Part shown: positions 1 to 8,794 of the stretch, piece after piece
How positions within the stretch are numbered: the stretch's first letter is position 1
Layout: each line of letters begins with the position of its first letter
DNA from: Catenaria anguillulae PL171
Lineage: Eukaryota > Blastocladiomycota > Blastocladiomycetes > Blastocladiales > Catenariaceae
Direction of reading: 5' to 3'
DNA length: 42,462 nucleotides
Assembly: GCA_002102555.1 (NCBI GenBank)
Contig: MCFL01000205.1
Location: 1-42,462 of the forward strand
Made by a program: the position numbers and the translations under genes
The notes under the pieces: model-generated
What the model was told of the DNA's origin: nothing
The model's input: only the letters and a program-made list of their open reading frames with translations
Database searches by the model: none

Positions 1-129
1 GAATCCTTTGCAAGTAATAGATTTTGGATTCTCACTTTGGTTCCAATCGCATGTGACGAGGTTGGATTCATTTCAGACATTCGTTAAACATTACTTGAGT
101 CAACAGCTCAAGTTCCCGTCGCATGATCA

Positions 130-1419
130 CTAATTCCTGGACAAGACCAAGTTTGGTCATTTGGTGAATGGCAATTGTCACCATGGCGCAAAAAAGCTTG
201 TGGGACAGGGACATACGGCACTGTCGAGAAGCAGACTTTCCGCTGCTCCAGCATCACTTGGTGCTTTGTTCCTTAATGAAGGGTGCTCGGCCAAGAACAT
301 GATAATGATGGAAATGTTGATGAAGATGCAAAGACTGTGGTGACTGACTTGCGCCTCTCGTCAGCCCAGATTCGCTGCCAGATGCTACTTTTTCCCGGAG
401 GGAGGCTAGATCCGTGGTCGGTGCCAGGCGCGTTTTTGAGTACTCGGTTGAAGGGAAGCTGGCGCGGCGATGAGTCGGCTGACGACGAGTGTGATTGACC
501 AGTAGAGACAGATTGGCTGCTTGCGAATGCAATTTTGGCTGATGGCGCAGCACGCCGGCAGCCTTTCTGGTCTTGATGACATAGTCCAGTCCCATCATGA
601 GAGCTAGAATCGAAATGATGCCAATGGACAAGTAGGTGATAAAATCACCCAATAGCAAATACTGACGAGCATGACTTGCTTGCGGCCCTCCGTTTGTCGG
701 AGAGGACATGATGACGAACGCGTATGCAGTGACTACGCTCATGCACGTGCAGACCAAGCACACGATGAAGGTGGCAACCCGCAGGGCAATGTATCGGCGC
801 CTCGAGAGCTGGGAATAAACGTTTACGAAGCGATTGACGGTTGCCACAATGAAACAGCATGAGCCGAAGGGTTGAATGATGAGTTGGAGGCCCTCAAAGA
901 GACCGGCGGGACATCCGGGCGTTGCAAATGACGTATAGTTGCGACAGTTGTACGTTGGCAGGTGAAGGTGATGGACACAATGAAGAGTGCATGGAAAAGC
1001 TGATCAAACGCCAAAATGGTCCAGCTAGCCAGCAGCAAATTGCCGAGGAGCTGGTTTAGACCTCGTGGGCGGAACATTTTCTTCGCCCAGTACCTACCTA
1101 CATCCACCCAGGATTGTTGGACAGCCATGCTGGAGCTAGTGGCGTTTCGATGTGTGTGGATTGATTGCTGGCCATAGCTGTAGGAATCGGTCGTGCTGCT
1201 CTGGGCGTGCTTCGTTTGCGATGGAGACGAGCCACTTGCCTTTTGCCCACTGCTCGTCGCAGTGGCGGGACCAGATCGGCGATGAGTTGTGAGCCAGCGC
1301 TTCCAGGTGTCCACGAGAAAGAAGGCGCAGAGCGGCAGGACCACAACCGCCAATGTGAGAGTGATCCAAGTGTCGTCCTCTGAATTGATCATGCCATTAC
1401 ATTGGTTGCTGGTAGTCAT
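130..1419 (-). pseudogene. Broken copy of the seven-helix membrane protein family
   Basis: This is a degraded tandem copy of the intact gene at 1781-3139. The N-terminal part (start near 1419) reads in one frame through the first two hydrophobic segments and the MFRPRGLNQLLGNLLLASW stretch. It then loses one G near 956-957, relative to the intact copy, inside the conserved Cys loop. The segment with NRFVNVYSQLSRRR and two further membrane helices continues in another frame (about 254-850). A further frame change occurs before the last two helices near 340, so the end is uncertain. No intron with plausible splice sites would restore the Cys loop. The copy shares a nearly identical block with its neighbour although the flanks are much more diverged. 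A sequencing error could explain one shift but hardly both. The family itself is not recognised. Confidence 0.75.
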
Positions 1420-1780
1420 TGTTACTTGGTCTTGTTTTACTCGAAAATGGGGTTGCTTCCCATCAACGCGCTTGGGGGTTGTGGGCACATTTGAACTATA
1501 TCGGCCCTCATGATTAGACACAGCTTCCACCTCGACAAAATGTTACGATGCCTCGCGATGGCATGTGCGAACAGGCTGCGCGAACAGTGTTCCCGTGACC
1601 AATTATGCATATCGGGACATCTGAGCTCCGCTTTCTTTCTTGCCCAGACGATCTTGACGCATGGTGATGGTATCAGGGGACCTGGTGGTATCCCCGCCAT
1701 GGCCATGGCTTTGCTCGCGAATTGCGCAGGTTCCAGTCCAGTCCATCGCTTCTGGGTATAATTATTATGAATTTCACGGA
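1420..1780. other. Intergenic spacer between tandem copies
   Basis: No convincing gene is seen. The stretch at 1664-1749 has a possible 7-bp closing stem and a serine-tRNA-like 3' half, but it does not fold as a proper tRNA. The rest is ordinary flanking sequence: the upstream side of the broken copy and the downstream side of the intact copy. Confidence 0.5.
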
Positions 1781-3139
1781 TCAATTTTGGCGATTTTTCG
1801 CAAGAACCAAGTCAGTCATTTGGTGAATAGCAACCGTCACCGTGGCTGAAAACACCTTGTGGCACATTGACATGAATGCGCTATCGAAAAGTGCGGATGT
1901 TGGCTGAGCCGTAGCCTTCAAGTACGGATGCTCGGTCAAGAACAGGACAATGATCAAAATGTTGATGAAGATGCACATCACAGTGGTAAGCGATTGACGC
2001 CCTTCCTTGGATCGTATCCGATCCCAAATGCGCCAATGGCGCCCAGACCTTGGTACGGCAGTGGTCGGTTGCTGGATCGGTTGAAGAGACACATTTGGAG
2101 GAAGTGGTTCGAATGACGGCGATGTCGAAGGGCTATACAGGAGAGCGGAGGACTTGATCTGCCAGTGAGCCGCCGCACCAGGTGCCGGCTGCTGATGCTC
2201 CTTCGGCTGGAAGATGGAAGGCGTTGCAATGGATGGTCGCAATGAATTGACTTCCTTTCGAATCTTGACAATGTACTCCAAGCCCATAATGAGAGCCAAA
2301 ATGGAGACGATTCCAATGGACGAATAGGTGACAAAGTCACCCAAGAGGAGCAGCTCATGGGCTTGTGAGGCCTGTTCCAGGGTACTCAAAGGGGACGAGA
2401 GCACAGTGTACGCCATGGCAGTGACGATACTCATTCCAGTGCACACCAAGCAGACAATGGATGTTCCAACTCGAAGAGCAATGTATCGGCGCCTCGAGAG
2501 CTGGGAATAAACGTTTACGAAGCGATTGACGGTTGCGACAATGAAGCAGCATGAGCCGAAGGGCTGAATGATGAGTTGGAGGCCCTCGAAGAGACCGGCG
2601 GGACATCCGGGCGTTGCAAATGACGTATAGTTGCGACAGTTGTACGTTGGGCAGGCAAATGAAACGCAGAGAATAAAGATGACGTGGAAAAGCTGGTCAA
2701 ACGCCAAAATGGTCCAGCTAGCCAGCAGCAAATTGCCGAGGAGCTGGTTTAGACCTCGTGGGCGGAACATCTTTTTGACCCAATATCCGATGGTCTCGAG
2801 CCAGGACGCTTGGATGGATAGCATGACTGAGCTTGTGGCAGATCGAATGGTGTTGACAGTCTGGTGGCTGTGGGTGGACGAGTCTGTGGCATGTTTGCTG
2901 CGGTGGCTGGCCGCTGCCGGCTGGTGACTACTGCCTGTTGGGGTCGCAGGTATCGAAGAATTGCCGGTGCGGCGGTGGGCAGCCAGCCATCGCCTCCAAG
3001 TGCTGACGAGAAAGTATGCACATAACGGAAGAACGACCACCGCCATCGCGACCGTAATCCATGTGTCGTCGTCTGAGTTGATCATGGAACCAGGACAGAG
3101 AAGACCATCCGGCGGAGAAACGGAATTATTCAAGTTCAT
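1781..3139 (-). CDS. Seven-helix membrane protein, receptor-like (unassigned family)
   Basis: A single uninterrupted frame of 452 residues. By eye it has about seven hydrophobic segments, near residues 27-50, 133-160, 190-218, 230-255, 268-293, 385-405 and 420-445. The loop after segment 2 carries a three-cysteine pattern (CPTYNC then GCPAG) shared with the paralogue at 3300-4598. NRFVNVYSQLSRRR follows segment 3, where rhodopsin-type receptors have DRY, but the motif itself is absent. A long Ser/Pro-rich loop separates segments 5 and 6. The start at 3139 gives a short N-terminus ahead of segment 1; the internal Met before INSDDDTW is an alternative. A receptor role is inferred from topology only; it could also be a channel or transporter-like protein. 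The gene shares a 160-bp spacer with its divergent paralogue. Confidence 0.8.
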   Translation of the reverse strand: MNLNNSVSPPDGLLCPGSMINSDDDTWITVAMAVVVLPLCAYFLVSTWRRWLAAHRRTGNSSIPATPTGSSHQPAAASHRSKHATDSSTHSHQTVNTIRSATSSVMLSIQASWLETIGYWVKKMFRPRGLNQLLGNLLLASWTILAFDQLFHVIFILCVSFACPTYNCRNYTSFATPGCPAGLFEGLQLIIQPFGSCCFIVATVNRFVNVYSQLSRRRYIALRVGTSIVCLVCTGMSIVTAMAYTVLSSPLSTLEQASQAHELLLLGDFVTYSSIGIVSILALIMGLEYIVKIRKEVNSLRPSIATPSIFQPKEHQQPAPGAAAHWQIKSSALLYSPSTSPSFEPLPPNVSLQPIQQPTTAVPRSGRHWRIWDRIRSKEGRQSLTTVMCIFINILIIVLFLTEHPYLKATAQPTSALFDSAFMSMCHKVFSATVTVAIHQMTDLVLAKNRQN

Positions 3140-3299
3140 TGTTGCATAAAGTATATCTTTATAATGACCCGAGTAGCTTTGACGTTACGATTCAGACGGC
3201 GCGGTCGGTGGTTTGCGACTGAGGAACAGTGTGTCGCGCGAACAATGAACACTGCAAACAACGATGAGAGTAACGAAACTCGTACGCTGAATTCTTGAT
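3140..3299. promoter_or_regulatory. Divergent 160-bp intergenic region between two paralogues
   Basis: Only 160 bp separate the start codons of two paralogous membrane-protein genes transcribed away from each other. Both promoters must lie here or overlap the genes. No classical TATA motif stands out on either side. The role is inferred from position alone. Confidence 0.45.
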
Positions 3300-4598
3300 A
3301 TGACCTTCTCAACAGATACTTTGGCAATGCAACAGGGTGCAACAGAACGCACAAACGTGCTCCAATCGTCCATCTGCATCTTGTCACCGCCTGGCGACAC
3401 GTCAACACTCGTTGCGCTGGGAATCGCCGTAGTGACCTTGCCGATTTGTGTCTACTTTCTCGCCCGTGTTTTGAGAGCATGGGTTGGCCCAACATCCAAT
3501 GTCAACCTCCCCAGGTCAATCACGCCAGAGTGGCGGCCAGCCTCGGTTGAGGCAAGTACGGCAACCAGTATGACATCGTCATGCTGGCAATTGTTATCAG
3601 GCCATTGGAAACGGGTTCAACGGAGATGCAATAACCGACTCAACACTGCCTTGCTCTGGAGCTGGATTGTCCTCACATTGGATCAGGTCAACCTCATGCT
3701 CATGCTTGCCTCATACCAATGGATCTGTCCCGAGTCCAATTGTATAAACGGTCCAGAGCTCATCACCCACCATTGTCCTGGCGGCTTCTTTCTTGGGGTC
3801 ATGCTCCACATTCAACCGTTGGGTTCGAGTCTATTCGTGGTTGCGACAATCAATCGGTTCATCAATGTGTACAATGTGCTCTCCCAAAGTCGTGCCCGCT
3901 TGCTCAAGGCGGGAACCATTTCGGTCTTTGTCATGTTGGGTTTCCGATGGATGTCGCTGCTGGCCTTGTATTGGGTTGGACTCACGAGTCAAGACAGACA
4001 GCGAGCAGCCGGTATGGTGGATCTCGTCTGGCTCATGCACGACATGAGTCTACTCATGTCATACAGCGTATTTGCACTCGCGGATTTATTTTCGCTTGCG
4101 CTGGGATTGCATTACATTCGCCAAACACGAAATGAGATCAAGAGCGCAACAACAGCAAGCTTGCAGGTGGAATCAATTGATATTTCCGCTTCATTGCCAA
4201 TGGACGAAGTCGGGGACAACAGAATAGGAGGAGAAGACGCCAAACTCCCAAGTTCTCAGTCAGGCACTAGCAGCGGCGGCACTGGGGTAGCTCTACCTAA
4301 TTCGTCTGCAAGCAATTATGCCCTGTTGCACAAGGTCAGGGTGAAGCACAAGTCCAGAGCTATTGCTTCAACATCTGCTTTACGGAAGCAACACACGGCA
4401 CAGGTGACTGTTTGGACATTGACAGCCATAACGCTACTGGTTGTGTACCTGTTGGTACAGCTGCTCCCGGGGGTCCTTCGAAGCCTGCATGCGCAAATAT
4501 TGGCGGCTGTCATGACTTTGATACTCAAGGTCTTTGCGGGATCCATCACATTAGCGATTTCGAGCATGACCAGGTTGGTTGTTTTTGATTCCTCATAG
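3300..4598 (+). CDS. Seven-helix membrane protein, divergent paralogue
   Basis: An uninterrupted 432-residue frame with the same layout as the gene at 1781-3139. It has a first helix (TLVALGIAVVTLPICVYFLA), a second helix ending in a Cys loop (ICPESNC, then HHCPGG), a third helix followed by NRFINVYNVLSQSR, two further helices, a polar loop of about 90 residues, and two C-terminal helices. Sequence identity to the neighbour is modest outside the Cys loop and helix 3, so this duplication is older than the one that made the broken copy. I do not recognise the family. An A-tract at about 4635-4654 lies just downstream, between this gene and the convergent receptor gene. Confidence 0.8.
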   Translation: MTFSTDTLAMQQGATERTNVLQSSICILSPPGDTSTLVALGIAVVTLPICVYFLARVLRAWVGPTSNVNLPRSITPEWRPASVEASTATSMTSSCWQLLSGHWKRVQRRCNNRLNTALLWSWIVLTLDQVNLMLMLASYQWICPESNCINGPELITHHCPGGFFLGVMLHIQPLGSSLFVVATINRFINVYNVLSQSRARLLKAGTISVFVMLGFRWMSLLALYWVGLTSQDRQRAAGMVDLVWLMHDMSLLMSYSVFALADLFSLALGLHYIRQTRNEIKSATTASLQVESIDISASLPMDEVGDNRIGGEDAKLPSSQSGTSSGGTGVALPNSSASNYALLHKVRVKHKSRAIASTSALRKQHTAQVTVWTLTAITLLVVYLLVQLLPGVLRSLHAQILAAVMTLILKVFAGSITLAISSMTRLVVFDSS

Positions 4599-4694
4599 TT
4601 CTTGTGTGTAGTTGTGCTACTCTGAAACCAACCAAAACAAAAAAAAAAAAAAAAACGCAGCGCGAATCTATGTGTTATTTATCATTATTGTGGG

Positions 4695-7600
4695 CTATGG
4701 TGACTCATCCGTCGCCGATGGCTCGCTCTGACCTGCCTTGGACTTGGACGAGAACCGGCCAGCACCTCCAAAGGCACTACTAATTGTGCTGGCCATCCCC
4801 GACACGGTTCGCGGTCGATGTGCTGCAGACGCGGTCGCTTTGGTTGCCGATGCCCTTCTGCCAGTCGGTACCGCTGCATCTGCAGAGACAGCTGACGTCT
4901 GCCTCTTGCTCAGCATTCCCACCATGGAAGCGTTGCTCGATTCAAGACGCGTCGACGAAGCATGCGATGAGGAAGCAGTCGAAGGCGAAGATATAGACCC
5001 ATTTGAGCTTGCTGCCGATGATGATCTGTGCTGCAAATCAGCCTTGTCGCCAAACACCAGATACACCCGCTCCAAGAGGGCGGCCTTTCTGTCATCAATG
5101 CGCTCAATACCTGCGAGCAAGCCTGAACTGACAGCTGAGGAGACCACGCTAGCTGTTCGAGAAAGTCCTCTGGTGACGCTTTCACCACTGACTGGCACAG
5201 ATCCAGACTTTTGTTTGCCACGTTTGCGCCCGCCTTCTGTATCAGGATTGTACATGGACTGCCGGCGGTGGCGGATTTCTTGCGCTTTGCGGCGGAGCGT
5301 CAGGCAATGTGCAATCATGAGCCATGGCAGTAGTAGACATGGCGAGACGAGAAATATCATGAGGTAGACCAGGCGTAGAGAGTCGACGTATGCCTTGCTC
5401 GGGTCGTTCGGCGGGACACGGATCATGGCAGAGGCGGTGAGCATCACTGTCGGTCATTGCATTATCGTGTCAGGTCGTGAGACGAAATGTAAAAGAATTC
5501 AGACCGAGGAAACCTGTGCGGCACACGTACACATGCATCCGTAAGTCAATGCCCGCAACTGGTTGTCCAATGTGCTGTGTAGCGGCCGCGAGTAGTAGTG
5601 TTCGCAAAGCAACAGCCACATCACGGTCAAGAGCACAACACAGCTGGTCATTTGCTCGGTCGCGGTATTGCTCGGCAGCAAGACGCAAATCATGACGACG
5701 CTCGCACATTTTGCCAGGTCGAGGGCAGAGTACGTGGGCAAATCCCTCTTATAGCAGCAGCAGAGTGTCCCCCAGTTTGCCCAAACTTCCGGCTCGTGAA
5801 GCCGCTTCGACAATTGAAGCGCTCGCAGCTTGCGAAAGATGTACACGGGCACAAATCCCACCCAAATGACCAGCACCACGATGGCGTAAATGGCAGCGGT
5901 CAAGTGCCCACCGACAAAGCACTCGACTTCAGGAGCTTCCGCGAGGAACCAAGACTTGCCAATAGTGCGGCAGTTCAGAATGATGAGGGCACCTTGAACA
6001 ATCGGCATGTAGGAGAGCGTGAATATGGTAATGTGCCGAATGAAGTAAAACTGGTGCAAAGCTTGGATGGTTGGGAAGGTTGCTCGGAATGCGTGCCGAA
6101 GTGGCCGAATGTGTGAGCGGGCCTGAACGACAACCCACGATCCGAAATGGTAGAATCCCACGAGCGACCAAAGCCAAAATGGGAACAAGGCTTGCATGAC
6201 GACCTTGCCGAGTGCGCCAATGGGCAACACGCACACACCCGGTGGGATCAGCCCAAAGGTCATTCCTGTGACGTTGAGTGATGCGAAAAACAAAAAGAAG
6301 AGCTTGGACACGTCTTCGCTTTGGATCACAATGCTCGCGAGCTGGAAGAAGAGCAGCATGTCGCTCAAAAACTGATTCTCCTGGCGAGATCCAAAAACTG
6401 TAAACACCAGCATAACCAGAGCTGAAGCCAGGACAGGCACCGCAACCGCCCACCATGACTGGTTGCGCTCGCAATCCGCGCACGCGCTTCCCCACCGGTA
6501 CAAGCGTGGGTCGCTGCATCCAGCACACAGATTTCCCCCAAATCCAGCGGGGCAAGTACTGTTCAACGCACACTCGCCCGATTCGCAACACCTGTTTTCA
6601 GCTGGGCAAGGATAAAACTCTGGGACACCTTGATTGACAAGCTCCGATTTGGGTAAATAGAATTGGTTGGTGTCGGCAAGGATCGCGCCGCCACCTGGGC
6701 ATACGGCGCCAGAGGGGCAGGGTTTGCAGGTGGAGTTTGCGGCCAGGTTAAAGTATCCCTTGATGCACGGAGGACATGACCAGAATCGGTCAGCCTTTCG
6801 CGCCTCTGTTCCTTGCGGACAGGACGGGAATGTGAGTTGGATGCTGGGAACCATTGGTTGCCACACGGCTCGATTGCTGATGACCCATTCGCATGCGGCT
6901 TCGTGGATGCTGCGATGGTTGAAGTAAGTCTGGGCCATGACACCCATGATATCTGGTAACTCAACCAGACCAGTCAGATTCGAATAGCTCGACACGTTAG
7001 TGAGCGCCAAATAAATACCATCTTGGGTAATGGTGAGTTTTCGCATGAACTCGTAGACTTGGGGCGCCAGTTGTTCGACTCGATGCGACACGAGCTTGCG
7101 AACAAAGACTGGCGGGTATCCGCATGGATGCGTTGGCGGAACATTGTCGAGCTTTGCCTCGCAGTCGGGCGAGTAATCTGGCATGGACAGGGAAACCAAC
7201 TTGACACCCGACAGGGGTGAAAAGATTGGATGTGGTTCGTAAATGAACTGCAGATCGTCATGTTGTCAGCATTCCCAACCAAACACAAGCAACAAGTCAG
7301 GGCAAGGAACATACCCCAAGCCAAGGTCGCCGGGCCCGATACGCACTGACAATGGTTGCCACGACATTTTCCTCGACGGGCTCGCCAATCTCAACCATGT
7401 CGAGCGGCAAATCCAATCCTCGCAAAATGGCCTGGTCGCGCAACAGCCAGAGCACTTGGTCGGGAACAATCAACTTTCCCCTGCTTGCCGACCCACTGCC
7501 TCCCGTTCCCAGCGCCAATTGCAGAGATTGCTCTACACACGACGTGACATTGAACCCACTGTCCGACGCCGTGCACACTGGAAGCGCAAGCGCCGAATTG

Positions 7601-8333
7601 GTCAGCGCCGTGATGTTGGACACGAGACTGGCAGCTGCCTTCCATTCGGTCGCATTGAACCCGGGCGAAAAGATTTGCGCGTTTCGTGGGTTCTTGAGCG
7701 CAATGTATGACTGCACATCTGGATTCACTTGCATCACATGGTCGGTCATGTACCATCCCTCGCGGCCAACATAGCCCAAGTATCCACGATATAGGCCGGG
7801 TAAATGCGCCGTCCGGTTGAAATCCTTCGGCCGGTCCCAAGCCTCCAGATCAGCGTCCGCGTAGTTGTACGCAACAAAGAATGCCGGGGATGCCGACGAC
7901 CAGTCAAAGGTGCTGTTGGCCGGCTCCCGGACTAGAATTCCCTCGGTGATGGCGGTGCGGTCGACAAACGTGACTGGCACGCCGAGGTGCTCTTCGATGA
8001 GAATGCGGGCGATTTCATGGACAAGTTGCGAAGAATTCCATGAAGAGACGGCCAATCGAATTGTCGCTGTGCGATCATACAGGTCTATTGGACAAAGTGA
8101 AGTCAGAGTGGATCACTCTCGAACGGCATCAGTGGATAGCGGGAGCCATCAAGTGGGAATTATGTACCTCGCGGGATAGCTTCAGGGATGCATGCCGGGT
8201 TGCCTTGGTCTGAAATGCTCAAACCTCGTCGCTGATGGTGAAAGCCTCGTCGCTGATGGTGAAAGACATTTGCTTGCGTCAAGAGAATGAGGAACGAGAG
8301 TGTGCATGTGACAACCGCCCATCTGTGCAACAT
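4695..8333 (-). CDS. Membrane receptor-like protein with OpuAC-type solute-binding domain
   Basis: Four exons are read: 8333-8168, 8084-7315, 7247-5531 and 5446-4695, with introns of 83, 67 and 84 nt, giving 1134 residues. The order is as follows. A signal peptide starts MLHRWAVVTCTLSFLILL. A domain like the bacterial glycine-betaine/choline-binding proteins (OpuAC) starts at TIRLAVSSWNSSQLVHEIAR and ends past the splice join at RRPWLGFIYEPHP. A Cys-rich ephrin-receptor/GCC2-GCC3-like repeat (SCPPCIKGYF, CKPCPSGAVCPGG) follows, then about eight hydrophobic helices and a Ser-rich basic cytoplasmic tail. Many N-x-S/T sites fit an extracellular N-half. The likely role is sensing a small osmolyte-like or amino-acid-like ligand; ligand and partners are inferred. 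A 21-nt tandem duplication just after the signal peptide repeats HHQRRGF. Introns inside the binding domain argue against bacterial contamination. Confidence 0.85.
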
Positions 8334-8794
8334 TGGCGTGCTTGAGGTGCGAAAGGGAATCATCATCGGCGACAGAAATGTGTCATGGAAATGATATTGC
8401 TTGTCATATGTAGTTCGATTGCTTGGAGAGACATAAAATAAATGTGTGCGCACAAACGGGGACCCGTGCACTCGCATGAGAGAACAGTTATGACAGTGTT
8501 TTGTAAATAATTGACGATTCATGTTCGCGCTCTTCGCACCAGCTTGTCTGTGTGTGTGCAAGATTTGGGCGATTCAATCTGGGAATGCATATGTACTATA
8601 CTACAGGTCAAAAGGCAACACAAAAACGACAAAAAAAAACAGCCGCTGGCACAACTTGGTGAGGTGGGTAGGTACGTAAATCGTTCGGGAAAGAGAAGCA
8701 CATGGCAAAAACTTGCACGGAAACGACAAAGAAAAGAGAAAGGAGACGAGACGAGCCAAAAGCAAAAAAGAGAAACACAAATCTATGATCCAAC
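8334..8794. other. Intergenic region
   Basis: This holds the upstream flank of the receptor gene and the 3' flank of the Gln-rich gene. No reading frame looks like a real protein. The right half is A-rich on the + strand, consistent with a 3' untranslated region of the minus-strand gene. Confidence 0.5.

Noticed and set aside
1664-1749. Possible class II (serine-like) tRNA
   Set aside because: The ends can form a 7-bp stem and GGCTTTGCTCGC..GCGCAGGTTCCAGTCC resembles a tRNA-Ser 3' half, but the D arm and anticodon arm do not fold and the T stem has a mismatch. At most a degenerate tRNA relic.
4633-4655. Poly-A tract as sign of a retroposed gene copy
   Set aside because: The adjacent gene has no target duplications; lacking introns is shared with its paralogue, so the tract is probably simple sequence.
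4695-8333. Bacterial contamination suggested by the OpuAC domain
   Set aside because: Three short spliceosomal introns interrupt the gene, one within the domain, and membrane and tail modules are continuous with it.
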